Origin: Trissonchulus latispiculum | Lineage: Eukaryota > Nematoda > Enoplea > Enoplida > Ironidae | Reading direction: 5' to 3' | Assembly (NCBI GenBank): GCA_030248195.1 | Contig: JASAND010023828.1 | Span: forward strand, 22,925 to 86,924 | Length of the DNA stretch: 64,000 nt | The notes under the pieces: generated by a model | Database searches by the model: none | Seen by the model: the letters and a program-made list of their open reading frames with translations, nothing else | Told to the model about the DNA's origin: nothing | Made by a program: the position numbers and the translations under genes | Shown: one piece after another, positions 50,936-62,012 of the stretch | How positions within the stretch are numbered: the first letter of the stretch is position 1 | How the letters are laid out: each line of letters starts with the position of its first letter

Positions 50936-51840
50936 CAAGTAGGAAAAATGCTCCTTGCAGTCGCATGTAAAATGCAATATGAGCTATGATGGTCAACATT
51001 TAAATATGTCAAGGACAAGATTTAAAACGTCTAATATGAGCCAGCATCTAAATCGGTAAAGGACAAGCTGTAACTGGCTAATATGAGCCGCCACGTTTCT
51101 CTTGGGCTCATATTGACGCTCGCTGCCGTGGTTTCAACGGCTTGACATCACGACGACCTCTTACCATCTTGCCTACAGACTCTTTACTTTTATTCCCAAT
51201 CCCAAGTCTGAAAAAATCCTCACCGTCTTGCGTAATGTCATTAGCTTCATATAATGCTTGGTTATAGGTATCCTGTCTGAATCTAATTTCACTAGCTCAA
51301 ACACCGTATTTAAGGTATATATGTGAACACTTTAAGCAGCTAAAGTTCTCCCCTTTAAAGCTGAATTAAGTGGCATATACATTTGGTATATACCAGTTTT
51401 CTAAATCATAGACACACACTGCAAACTAGATACAAATGCATAAAGCTCCAGTAAACCGGTATTCTTCAAGTCTCAGTAACGGCTTACTGTACAAAGCACT
51501 TATACAATAAAATACACAGCTGATGTGTAAAACTTTGATGTGTGCTTACCCACTTGACTTTAATAATTGTATCAAGACCAGACGTATGTCATGACAATTA
51601 CGTGTACATGCGAATTTGAAAAGTGAAAAATAGTTAACTCAACTTAGTATCCTCGCGTCAATATGAGCCCAAGAGAAACGTGGCGGCTCATATTAGCCAG
51701 TTACAGCTTGTCCTTTACCGATTTAGATGCTGGCTCATATTAGACGTTTTAAATCTTGTCCTTGACATATTTAAATGTTGACCATCATAGCTCATATTGC
51801 ATTTTACATGCGACTGCAAGGAGCATTTTTCCTACTTGTC
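50936..51840. repeat. Foldback element in the large intron
   Basis: Arms of ~190 bp (50,936-51,125 and 51,650-51,840) are near-perfect inverted repeats, starting ACAAGTAGGAAAAATGC. Each arm holds several CTAATATGAGCC/GGCTCATATT words. The ~520-bp centre is AT-rich. Confidence 0.85.
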
Positions 51841-51944
51841 CTTCTTCCAATTTTTGGGAGCGCTGCTCTTAGGCAGAAGTAGTCTGCAATTTATTACTCC
51901 CAGAAGATTCTCTATTTCAAACAATGACCACTGTCTTCGGGGGT

Positions 51945-53535
51945 TTGACCACTGGTCAATAGGCCACCTAGACCATAGTGACCAGTGGTCACTTCCGTCG
52001 GTTCTGAAAATATGCTCATTGAAACGAGCGTAGACAATTTACTATATATGCCCCCAACCAAAACCCCGAAAAACGCTGTTTTAGGGGGATTGACCACTGG
52101 TCAATAGGCCACCTAGACCATGGTGACCAGTGGTCACTTCCGTCGGTTCTGAAAATATGCTCATTGAAACGAGCGTAGTCGATTTACTCTATCTGCCCCC
52201 AACCGAAACCCCGAAAAACGCTGTTTTATGGGGTTTGACCACTGGTCAATAGGCCACCTAGACCATAGTGACCAGTGGTCACTTCCGTCGGGTCTGAAAA
52301 TATGCTCATTGAAACTAGCGTAGTCGATTTACTATATATGCCCCCAACAAAAACCTCTAAAAACGCTGTTTTAGGGGGTTTGACCACTGGTCAATAGGCC
52401 ACCAAGGCCATAGTGACCAGTGGTCACTTCCGTCGGTTCTGAAAATATGCTCATTGAAACGAGCGTAGTCGATTTACTATAAATGCCCCCAACCGAAACC
52501 CCGAAAAACGCTGTTTTATGGGGTTTGACCACTGGTCAATAGGCCACCTAGACCATAGTGACCAGTGGTCACTTCCGTCGGTTCTGAAAATATGCTCATT
52601 GAAACGAGCGTAGACGATTTACTATATATGCCCCCAACCAAAATCCCGAAAAACGCTGTTTTAGGGGGTTTGACCACTGGTCAATAGGCCACCTAGGCCA
52701 TAGTGACCAGTGGTCACTTCCGTCGGGTCTGAAAATATGCTCATTGAAACTAGCGTAATCGATTTACTATATATGCCCCCAACCAAAACCTCTAAAACGC
52801 GTTTTAGGGGGTTTGACCACTGGTCAATAGGCCACCTAGACCATGGTGACCAGTGGTCACTTCCGTCGGTTCTGAAAATATGCTCATTGAAACGAGCGTA
52901 GACGATTTACTATATATGCCCCCAACCAAATCCCGAAAAACGCTGTTTTATGGGGTTTGACCACCGGTCAATAGGCCACCTAGGCCATAGTGACCAGTGG
53001 TCACTTCCGTCTGTTCTGAAAATATGCTCATTGAAACGAGCGTAGTCGATTTACTATATATGCCCCCCACCAAAATCCCGAAAAACGCTGTTTTAGGGGG
53101 TTTGACCACTGGTCAATAGGCCACCAAGGCCATAGTGACCAGTGGTCACTTCCGTCGGTTCTGAAAATATGCTCATTGAAACGAGCGTAGTAGATTTACT
53201 ATAAATGCCCCCAACCGAAACCCCGAAAAACGCTGTTTTATGGGGTTTGACCACTGGTCAATAGGCCACCTAGACCATAGTGACCAGTGGTCACTTCCGT
53301 CGGTTCTGAAAATATGCTCATTGAAACGAGCGTAGACGATTTACTATATATGCCCCCAACCAAAATCCCGAAAAACGCTGTTTTAGGGGGTTTGACCACT
53401 GGTCAATAGGCCACCTAGACCATAGTGACCAGTGGTCACTTCCGTCGGTTCTGAAAATATGCTCATTGAAACGAGCGTAGTCGATTTACTATATATGCCC
53501 CCAACCAAAACCCCGAAAAACGCTGTTTTAGTGAC
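51945..53535. repeat. 145-bp intronic satellite, eleven copies
   Basis: Units begin at about 51947, 52092, 52237, 52382, 52527, 52672, 52815, 52959, 53104, 53249 and 53394. Each unit holds the palindrome TGACCACTGGTCA and its partner TGACCAGTGGTCA about 40 bases apart, then TGCTCATTGAAACGAGCGTAG and a CCCCAACC block. Alternate units differ in a few fixed positions, hinting at two-unit higher-order structure. Two diverged units continue to ~53,870. Confidence 0.92.
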
Positions 53536-55633
53536 TTTTCCAAACTTTGACCCTAACTTTGACCCTGGGCGAGGTGCCACGGGGCCATGCTGACCAGTGG
53601 TCACTTCGGGCGGTTTCGGCAGTATGCTCATCGTGTTCAGCGACCCCGATTTACTATATATGGGCACCACCAAATGGCCGAAAATAGCCGTTTTTACGGA
53701 CTTTTCCCAACTTTGACCCTGGGCGAGGAACCACGGGCGCCATGGGGCCTGAGGGTCACATCCATCGGTTTTGGCAGTATGCTCATCGTTTTCAGCGACC
53801 CCGATTTACTATATATGCGCACCACCAAATGGCCAAAAAACGCTATTTTAGACGACTTTTTGACAATTTTCTGTGTTGGGACCTCGAAAAATTTCTAAGT
53901 CCAAACGTCGATTTTTCCATTTTTGACCATCTGTAAAAATCGACCCAGAGCGAAATTCGGAAATCAAACATAAACTTGATCTGGACCATAACCTAGATAA
54001 TCAAAAATTAGTATAGAAAAATTTTTCCTATGGGCCGTTTGAAAAATCGGTGTGCGCAAAAATCGCCCTATAAAAGTGGTCGATACAGAGAAAAAAAACC
54101 CCACTTTTAAACTTGTATCAAAAAGTCGATTTTTTCAAAGTTCATTTTTTCCGGACAAGTTTGGTATCATTCGAAAGCTCTTGGCCTGGAGATTTCAAAA
54201 ATGTAAACTTTAGCTCTCAACTCCCTACCGTTAATGAGTTATGGCTAATTAACAGTTTCCCTAATCCGCAAAGTGCCTTTATAGCTCATATTATGAGGGG
54301 CGCTCCGCGCACCCTCATGATATCAGCAGCTGAAAGTTCAAATCGTTGGAGAAAGGGGGGTGGGGGAAAGAGACGTGCTTTCGTTAGAGGTCATCTTTCG
54401 GACTCCAAATTTCTAATCACTTCCGAAAACCCCACCCCATATTTTCCCTTAAAAAATTTTTGAGGGTCTAAACCCCCCCCCTCCCCCCCGTTATTTGTCT
54501 CCGTCCCTTTTTGGGTGTTCACCCCCCCCGGCGGGGCCGGGGCGGCGGGGGGGGGCCCGGCCAACTCTGTCGGGCGGACCAAGGGGCCCCCCCGCGGGCC
54601 CGCGCCCCGGCACCGCCACCAGTCCCAGCTGCAGCGGCGGGAGGCCGCGGGGGACGGCGAGCGGCCAGCCGTTGAAAGCAAAACAACCCACCAAAACAAC
54701 ACAAACACAAAAAAACACAAAAACACACATACATATATATTAATACACAGTCTCTCTAGTAGCCGACAAACAGATCTGTCTAACTCCAAACCACCCATCC
54801 CCCCACATTACTATCCCACCACGCCCCGACCGCGAAAATAACTTCGGAGAGAGGAGGGCAGCCCACACCTCCCCACTTAAAACTTTCCCGAAACAACATG
54901 TTGTAAATAAACTTTTAGCAAAAACTTGTATTTAATATCTTTTTTTTTTGGTAAATTAGCGCGGGCGCATATTTCCACTTTAATATTCTTTGTCGCCCCT
55001 TTTTTTCTAATTTTTTTTTTTTTTTGGGTTTTCTTTTTGGGGGGCATGTCCCCCCCCCCCCCCCTCCCGGCGCGGGGCCCGGTTCCGACAATACTTCTTT
55101 TAAACTTTCTTTTGCAAAGAGAAAATTTTAGAACGATAGGTACCAATAAGAATATACACATAGGCCAATAAGAAACATAATATATTCTGTGCATAAAAAA
55201 ACATCCTGGGGTAGCGATTACCATGCATAAACAAGCTACCCAAAATACTGAGGGTACAATAGATAACAAATATGAATCAACCCCTACGATGTGATACAGA
55301 CACAGTCATACAGGTTAAGTGCATTCACTCGCTGACCACTCTGCCAGACTGATACTAGTATTCGGCGGGCGTCGTCAGTGGCGTACCGACATACTAGTTG
55401 CAGCTTTAGGTTTTTTGAGCCCCCTGATTGAAAAGAAATTGAAAAGCGTTTCTGCCCTGTGGTCCCATTCACACGTGTTGTTTAGTATTTACATGCAAAC
55501 AAAAAACATAGACCCTGACCTCATTGCTGAGACAGGTATGAGTAAAGTAGAGAGTATTTCCAGGCAAGCCTGGTAAGTAGTACGCACAAGGCGTAATATA
55601 TCTTGAAATAAGTCAAATAAATACCATACATTC
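53536..55633. other. Intron: diverged satellite, AT-rich DNA and an extreme GC island
   Basis: Diverged 145-bp-like units reach ~53,870. A GGTATCATTCGAAAGCTCTTGG block (54,164-54,186) echoes the 16,047-17,399 foldback. At 54,515-54,665 there is a >80% GC patch with proline/arginine-coding frames on both strands; no acceptor precedes it, so I do not call an exon. A C-run lies at 55,051-55,064. No gene is seen. Confidence 0.45.
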
Positions 55634-56296
55634 TTAATTAATTAGTAAATAATGTGTTCTTACGTTATTTTCATCAGTAAGTTGGAATTTTTCTTTGATC
55701 CATGTTTGCTGTTTAAGTGTTTTGTCTAAGCTGCGTAAGAACATCTTCTTTGAATGTCCTCTATTCAGACAAGTTTCAAATAGATCTTTATAGTTTTTTC
55801 TGAGATGAATTAATTTGTCATTTATTTCACAGATTCGTGTTAATTGACAGATTATTGTAGTTTTCATGATTTTACTGGATATATTAGAGTCTGCGGGAGG
55901 GAATTTGTAAGTACAAAAATCGAAATCTTCCCTTTTGTCATACATTTTAGTAGTGAAAGTTTCATTAGAGATACTTATGTTTAAGTCTAGTACATTAGCT
56001 TCTTTATTACTTGAATTAACTTTATTTAGTTCTAAATCTGGGGGATAAATTTTAGTTTGATTTCTTTGCAAGACGTTGTGGTCATTAATGGTTGTGATAT
56101 CGTCAATGTATCTATATACGTAGATAAGAAACTCAGCCAGGTGTGAATTATCTTTGTCGGTTATAAATTTATGCTCAAAATAGTTTAAGGTTAGATTAGC
56201 TATAGTTGGGGCAGCATTTGTTCCCATTGGTATACCAATTTGTTGAAGAAACAATTTGTTGCGCATTTTAATGTGCCCATGTTGCCCATGCTGCAT
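55634..56296 (-). pseudogene. Naiad-type Penelope reverse transcriptase fragment (5' truncated)
   Basis: 220-codon open frame with IGIPMGTNAAP (RT motif B), YRYIDDI (catalytic YxDD), NVLDLNISI, MYDKREDFDF and a thumb-like C-terminal region with a stop codon. The same blocks, slightly different, are in the element at 23,220-25,908. Endonuclease, linker and the first RT motifs are missing, as in typical 5' truncation of retroelements. It lies in the same orientation as, and inside, an intron of the KMT2E/SETD5-like gene. Confidence 0.85.
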
Positions 56297-56595
56297 GAAG
56301 TCAAAACTCCACTATCGAGAAGGAAAAGAAAACCAGTAAAAGGAACAACACTTTGTTCTAGCATGGGAGTCACTCTTAGTCTGAGACCAAGGGAACCCCG
56401 CCCCGGTCTGAGACCCTGGCGAGGGGGGAGTCACACAGATGCTACTATGCCAAAGGAGATTTCTGGCAGGAATGACATAAAAATTGCGCTCAGAAATTAA
56501 TTGGAGAAGAGACAGGGCTACGCTATCGCAACTCCTATGACAAGTGTTTATAATAATTATGCAGTAAAGAAATTCAATAGGCACTAACGCCTGCA
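56297..56595. other. Intron DNA, no gene recognised
   Basis: Sequence between the RT fragment and a tRNA-derived repeat. Contains short inverted words (GAAAATTCC type) but nothing assignable. Confidence 0.4.
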
Positions 56596-56700
56596 ACCCT
56601 AAAAAAATTCGGTCCTCAAGTGGGCTCCGAGCCTACTACTTCCAGACTAACGCTCTCACACAGTGCTCTGCCAAATGAGCTAGCGAGGCCACACTTACAT
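56596..56700 (-). repeat. tRNA-derived SINE-like repeat
   Basis: Minus strand: GGCCTCGCTAGCTCATTTGGCAGAGC (perfect A-box region), an extended anticodon or intron-like segment, GGCTCGGAGCCC in place of the B box, then GGACCGAATTTTTTT. The last tag equals that of the 17,420-20,487 array, so the two repeats share a 3' module. Confidence 0.6.
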
Positions 56701-56739
56701 CAAGCAAACAGAAAGAGTTCGTTGCCAAAGCTGCTGGGG

Positions 56740-57130
56740 TTTTTTAGGCAAAAATAAGTGGGGGGGAAGAGTGGGGGGGGGAGGTCCAAAAGTGGGGGGG
56801 GAAATAAAATGAGCTAAAAATGCCAAAAATACAGTATAAAAAGCCTGTTTTCTACATATACAGCTATAACCAAGCATAAAAGTGCACAAAAATTACGTTT
56901 TGGCACCAAAATAGACGATTTTCGACCAAAAAATGCCGGCGAAGCCGGAAAATTTTTGAAAATTTTGACCAAAAATCCTAAAAATTTGGCAATTTCTGGG
57001 CACCTTAGGGTGAGTGGGGGGGGGAAAGCCCAAAAAAGTGGGGGGGACGAGTGGGGGGAGAGGTCGAGTGGGGGGGACCCGAAAAGTGGGGGGGCCCCCC
57101 CCACCCCCCCCCCCCAGTAAAAAAACCCCA
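56740..57130. repeat. Intronic repeat family copy with G/C runs
   Basis: Shares CCGGCGAAGCCGGAAAATTTTTG and AAAAATCCTAAAAATTTGGCA with copies at 47.6-48.3 and 59.2 kb. Bounded by GTGGGGGG words on both sides. Confidence 0.6.
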
Positions 57131-57670
57131 GAGCTGAAGTCTTACTACCGGAGCCGAAAGGCCAAGAAGGTGTCTGCTCCAGCTTTCCATTGTGGGACAG
57201 CATTCAGGCGACGAAGCGAGAGTCATACTAGCTATGACTGATGGGGAGAGACAAAGGTTAGCGCCCTCATTATAGCCTCTAGGCTGAGTAGCCCGGGAAT
57301 AACAACAACAAGTGGCAATAACCGCAAACGCAACAAAGTACATTTACACACATCACGTCCACGTATGCGTTCACGTATCTTTTTTACCAACTCTACGCGA
57401 ATTACACCTGCACACCAAAATGTCCTCCAACCTGAACTAAGGAGAGAAACCCAATCCTATTGGTAGTTTACCCTAGATAAAAACCTATTCGATTGATGCT
57501 GCACTGCTAGCGTGCTGTTATATACGTAAGCCAGCACCATTTAATGCTGTCCTTTGTCTGCTCACAATTTGTGTGCCACTTTGTGACCAGGTTCGGCCCC
57601 GGGATACCCAACTATGGCAAAGGCACTATTTTGTCTAAAGTCTAACAAAGACAAGGAATTGATTGAGCTA
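57131..57670. other. Intron DNA, no exon supported
   Basis: Protein-like minus-strand frames at 57,130-57,240 follow a good acceptor (CCCATCAG), but phase does not fit the flanking exons and the frame has early stops. Nothing else is seen. Confidence 0.35.
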
Positions 57671-58015
57671 TTTATTGATTAAGGGGGGGGGGGGTTGGCG
57701 CTTCCCGGGGGATTTACGGTACGATTTTTTCCCAAAAATGAGTCAAGCATTGGTATCTTTTGGCGTATTTTGCACGTAATAGGAAGGAACGCAAAAAGTT
57801 CTCAAAAACGCCTGGATTTAGTAGGCTAAAATAGCTACGTATTTTTAGGAAAAATCTGCGGCGAAGCCAGCCGGAAAATTTGTTGCCAATGTTTGGCAAA
57901 AATTTTGGCACCCAAAAAATCATGGGGTGACAAAATCACGGGAAGGGACGATTTCGGAGTCGACCCCCCCCTCCGTAAAAATACCCTGTATTGCGGGGTT
58001 GGTGGGTGGAATTTT
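57671..58015. repeat. Intronic repeat family copy
   Basis: Begins with a G-run (57,680-57,691) and contains TTTTGGCGTATTTTGCA, CTGCGGCGAAGCC and CCCCCCCTCCGTAAAAATACCC, as in the 47.6-48.0 kb copy. Confidence 0.6.
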
Positions 58016-58183
58016 AGTGGCACGATGCCATCTGATAATGGCCACTAAAACCGCTAGCTGTGCCACAATAATGTGCCCAATCACCCTATTTAGTATCAAA
58101 TTTTACTAACAGAAGACCTCAAAGCTAACAGCAAAAAAACCCATTGTGCTAACGTCCTACCAAACAGACATATAGTAGCAAAC

Positions 58184-58535
58184 CTTTTTAGTCCTAACCA
58201 TCCCAGCAGCTGCACCCGTCGGACCCCCTGGCTTCCCAAGACCCCCGGAAATTGAGCCTCGCCGGCCCGGCCCCCGCTTTCCACCCGGCCGATTATCTTC
58301 CTCATCCGAACTGGAACCTCCCGACTCCGCACTTGAACTGGACTGGGGGGTTCGGTCTGTATCATCCTCAGAGTCAGAGCGGGCGGCGGCCCCCTTGCCA
58401 GCCCCGCTCGCGGCGGAGGATTTTCGACGGCCATGCGCAGCCGATTTGCCACTGCCGGCGGCGGCTGGCGTTATTTTCTTCTGCCTCTGCTTCGCAGGCG
58501 TAGCTGTCGACTTAGCCGGAGATTTCTGCTGAGAC
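58184..58535 (-). CDS. KMT2E/SETD5-like: KMT2E/SETD5-like exon: Lys/Ser/acidic region
   Basis: Acceptor TTCAACAG|GTCTCAG; donor AAAAAG|GTTTGC; 352 nt. Contains SQQKSPAKST, a SDSEDDTDR acidic/Ser patch (casein-kinase-like sites) and GGKRGPGRRG. The intron below it is ~7.5 kb and full of repeats. Confidence 0.85.
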
Positions 58536-59059
58536 CTGTTGAAAAAGACAAGAAAACCGTTCAAACAACAAACACTATGCAGAAAGTGTGCCAGCCAATC
58601 ATAAAGAAGTAATGAAAAACGCCTGCCCGCAGTCGTCACTAAGTCAAAGCCTTAGTCCGAAACGGAAGCGAGAGAGAGATATTAATGCCTTGTTGAATTC
58701 TTCGTGAATTCGCCTGCTAGTCCGCGTTTACCCCATTTTCTTGATGAAAAATATTATCATAGTGTCGTGAGAAGAAAGAGTCTAACATTTGCAAAAGGAG
58801 CACAAAAAATGGAAAATCTCATTCGTGTTAACGCCATCCACACTCCGTGCGGACAGCCCCAAAAAAAGGGTCATTTGGGTCCGCGGGTCAATGCGGGTCC
58901 CGGGTCAATTGGGTCGACCACACAAACACTACAGCTGCTACAAGCATCCCTTTTGCAACATCAACAGATCAGGTTTCATGAAATTAAGAGTGTTCAGAAT
59001 TAGACTAATTCAGTTAGAATAGTCAGCAAAAAACACAAATACACGGCAAAGAAACTTAC

Positions 59060-59112
59060 AGTCGTTTTTTGCTGGAAGACAGTTTGACACGAAGCTTCTG
59101 TCGAGAGACAGC
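59060..59112 (-). CDS. KMT2E/SETD5-like: KMT2E/SETD5-like short exon
   Basis: 53-nt exon with acceptor TTTTTAG|GCTGTC and donor CGACT|GTAAGT. Encodes a basic stretch (SRQKLRVKLSSSKKR). Leaves two bases that the next exon completes to Leu, so the phase is consistent. Confidence 0.75.
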
Positions 59113-59159
59113 CTAAAAAGGGAAAAATGTTACATAAAAAATTAAATAAAGGCTAAAAA

Positions 59160-59420
59160 TAAAAGTTAGAATATTTTTAGGCCAAAAGTTATGCGGGGCT
59201 TCATAGAGGGGGGCTCACCTGGGGCATATTTTTGAGAACACTTTTACTTGCCAAAAATCGCAAAAAATGACTAATTTAAGGCGTGGTTAGATTAAAAAAG
59301 TGAAAACTTTGTTAAAAAACCGACGAAGCTGGAAAATGTTTTGAAAATTTATGGCAAAATCCAAAAAAATTTGACAATTTCTATGGGCGCCGAACGGGGC
59401 ACCCAGTAAAAATAAGCCAG
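59160..59420. repeat. Intronic repeat family copy (diverged)
   Basis: GACGAAGCTGGAAAATGTTTTGAAAATT and ATTTGACAATTTCTATGGGCGCC match the other copies with substitutions; homopolymer ends are mostly lost. Confidence 0.5.
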
Positions 59421-59526
59421 TGCTATAAAATTAAAATTAAATTGTATTAAAATGCATAATTAAAAAAACCTAGACACCTAAATCAAAGGGACCCTGGTTG
59501 GTAAAAGATCATCATCACTCCTATAC

Positions 59527-59931
59527 CTTAGACTTTTTCCGACCTCCGGTAGCCGCACCAGAACCAGTACTAGAGGGTTTCTTTTCTTCCCCTTCCGAAG
59601 ACTCCCCTCCATCCGTAGTAGTTGTCGTAGTCGTGGTTGTTGTCGTACGTCGACGCTTCTTCTGTTTCTGTTTCTGTTTCTGCTGACGCTGTTTAGCGCG
59701 CGTCAGTGACTTGGCAGCCGCTGATTTAGCCGCTGTCGTAGTCAGCCCGGCCCCAGACGAGGATTTGGCGGCGCCAGTTGTCGGGGGGACGACCGATTTT
59801 TTGACACCCTCAGCACCGCCAGGGGTCGGTGCTGCAGCACCGGAGGAGGATTCTGTTTCCTGTTTTCGTTTCTTCTCCTCCATTCGTTCGATCTGGGCCA
59901 AGACTTCCTGCATCTTCCGTTCCTCGCGAGA
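59527..59931 (-). CDS. KMT2E/SETD5-like: KMT2E/SETD5-like exon: REERKM coiled-coil region
   Basis: Acceptor TGTTTCAG|TCTCGC; donor TCTAAG|GTATAG; 135 codons, phase 0. Starts SREERKMQEVLAQIERMEE, a hallmark helix downstream of SET in KMT2E/SETD5. Also holds (QK)n, a run of about eleven Thr, and a Ser/Gly/Glu-rich segment. Confidence 0.92.
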
Positions 59932-59939
59932 CTGAAACA

Positions 59940-60684
59940 TTTGAGAGAAAAAAACGAAAAAATCCATTGCATATTATATATGCTCCAGTGTGAAATGTAT
60001 GACGGAATGAAATAAAAAAACGGTTACTAAAACAGTTTCCTACATGCATCGTCAGGTCAACCAGGTCCGCACCCAAAATTTAGAAAAGGGGGGGGGGATC
60101 CAACGTTACAACCAAGGGGTGGAGGTCTGGGGGCCGAGTCATCCAGAAGTTGAAGCATTTTGCATTTTCGCCCTGCAATCTTTTTTAAAGTTTAATTCTT
60201 TCAAAAAGTAGAAAACTTTATCATGCCGAAGGTTGGGAACATCTTTTTTTAAAATTGCAAGTTTTTCTAAGGAATTTGCTAAATTTTTTCCGTTTGTCTA
60301 AGCAAAGGGGGGAGATTAAACCCCTTGAAACCTCCTTCCCCAGGGTGCGGCCTTGAGGTCAACTGCTCCAAAATTATGCACCCCTCCCTCAAAGTTTTCG
60401 ATACCGACACGGCAAAGCATTGTTTCCCCCAAAGTCGTTTTTGTATCATCATTCATCGTACAGTACAGTACAGTACACTGTGTGCCAGGAAGAAAAAGTC
60501 CAGCACAATTTGTTGTCGTTTGTTACCAGAAATTCGTCAGACAAAAAATTGACGACATTTTTTCCAATCACAAGAAAACTCGCAACCACCAGTCGTAGCA
60601 ATTAAAAAAACCCGAATATCCCCACCCCTACATACATACATACGTAGAAAAATAAACCACCACCCTACAAGAAAAGACACCAAC
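59940..60684. other. Intron DNA, no exon supported
   Basis: AT-rich intron between the REERKM exon and the LKHLEDYWSK exon. A GGGGTGGAGGTCTGGGGG block (~60,115) echoes sequence near 3,855. No other feature. Confidence 0.4.
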
Positions 60685-60975
60685 CATCTTTTTGCGTTCC
60701 TCTGGCAACAGCCAGCCCTCGGAAGAATCACCCTGTTTGGACCAGTAGTCCTCCAGGTGTTTCAGTTCGTTGCTGGACGAGGTTTTCCGACCGCCGTCGG
60801 CGCGTCGAGCCGCCGCTTCAGCCGTGCCCGGGCCCCCGGTCGAGCCGACCGAGGAGTCAGACATAAGTCGAGCACGAGAGGTCCTGGTGGCCCCGCCCCC
60901 CACCGCCGCCGCAGCAGCGGGGGGTTGGGGAGAACCGGGGGACGTATCAGGCGGCGAGGGTGCCTGGGTGGAAGC
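60685..60975 (-). CDS. KMT2E/SETD5-like: KMT2E/SETD5-like exon: LKHLEDYWSK segment
   Basis: Acceptor GTTCTAG|GCTTCC; donor AAGATG|GTTGGT; 97 codons, phase 0. The end NELKHLEDYWSKQGD resembles a KKHLVNEWL-type segment in vertebrate family members; the first half is Ala/Gly/Ser-rich. Confidence 0.85.
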
Positions 60976-61394
60976 CTAGAACAAAAAAACAGCAACAGCA
61001 ATAGATCAGTTTTCAAGAACGTACGCCTAAAATTAAATTTAAATCAAAATTTAAAAAAAAGTTAACTCAAAATATTAAACTAAACTTTGTCAAGGGTTAA
61101 GACGCAAAGTATACGCAGTAAGTTCTAGCGCTTTCAATAGGTTCCAGTTGCGACAACTGTACATAATGACCATACATGCAATATTTTCAAAAAAATACAA
61201 CCGTACTACAGTGGAGTTACTACAGACGTTTTATTTCCAATTGCGTGAGACAGAGCCGAAACCAATCTCACTGGGGCCCGAATCACAAAGAAATAATGAA
61301 AAACCGCCTGCCCTGCAGTCCAAAAACCTTAGTCCGAAACGGGAGAGAGCCAATGGTAAGCAACCACATAAATACTCTAATGACTAATACATAC

Positions 61395-61908
61395 CTTAGT
61401 CTTAGAACCTTTAGCCGTAGCCGCAGTTTTAGCAGTCTCAGCCGGTTGTTTTTTCTCCGATTCCGTGACCGATTTCTGTCCCGTAGGGACCGCAGGCGAT
61501 TTCCCAGCAGTAGACGAGGGTTTTCGACCGGCCGTTGGGGGCAGGCGATTGGACGGTTTAGCCGAAATGGCCGCCTGCTTAGCAGCAGCATTGGATTGCT
61601 GCTGTTGCTGTTTCAGCTGCTGTTTCCGCTTGGCGGCGTTCCAGGCCGCCCCAGCCGGAAGGGCCTTCCTACCCGACAGTATGGCAGCGGCGCGCTGATT
61701 TTGCAGCTGTTTTTTGTTGCTAGCGGCGGCAGGTGACGGCTTTAGGGGCGGTCGTTTGCCACGACCTGCCCCGGTCGGTGGACCCCCGCTGGGTGGGGGT
61801 TCACGATTTTCTTCCGCAGTGGCCGACTTTCGAGGTCGACCCACACGAGAGGCGGGAGTGGTGCCGGCCGATGGCGGCTCCTTCTTCATCACTGACTTGG
61901 TGACAGGC
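61395..61908 (-). CDS. KMT2E/SETD5-like: KMT2E/SETD5-like exon: basic Gln/Ala-rich tail region
   Basis: Acceptor TTTTTTCAG|GCCTGTC; donor ACTAAG|GTATGT; 514 nt, phase-compatible on both sides. Contains an AT-hook-like GRPRKSA, a long KRKQQLKQQQQQS helix and repeated KPS/TAGK words. Disordered, lysine-rich. Confidence 0.85.
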
Positions 61909-62012
61909 CTGAAAAAACAAGAGGCAAAATGCACAGAGAAAATGAAGGATGTTTTAAGGATTAGACCAAAGATAGTCATGCCCAGAAGCAGTGCAAGTAG
62001 TGCAAAATGAGT

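Noticed and set aside
50353..51018. Proline-run N-terminal extension of the minus-strand frame
   Set aside because: Only 50,398-50,691 is kept as exon; the rest translates the G/A tract upstream of the splice acceptor.
54391..54798. Possible extra exon of the KMT2E/SETD5-like gene in the GC-rich island
   Set aside because: No AG acceptor with pyrimidine tract precedes it, and the flanking exons already join in phase.
57001..57343. Possible exon after CCCATCAG at ~57,241
   Set aside because: The entry phase required does not match the phase-0 end of the exon at 58,184, and the phase-0 frame has an immediate stop.
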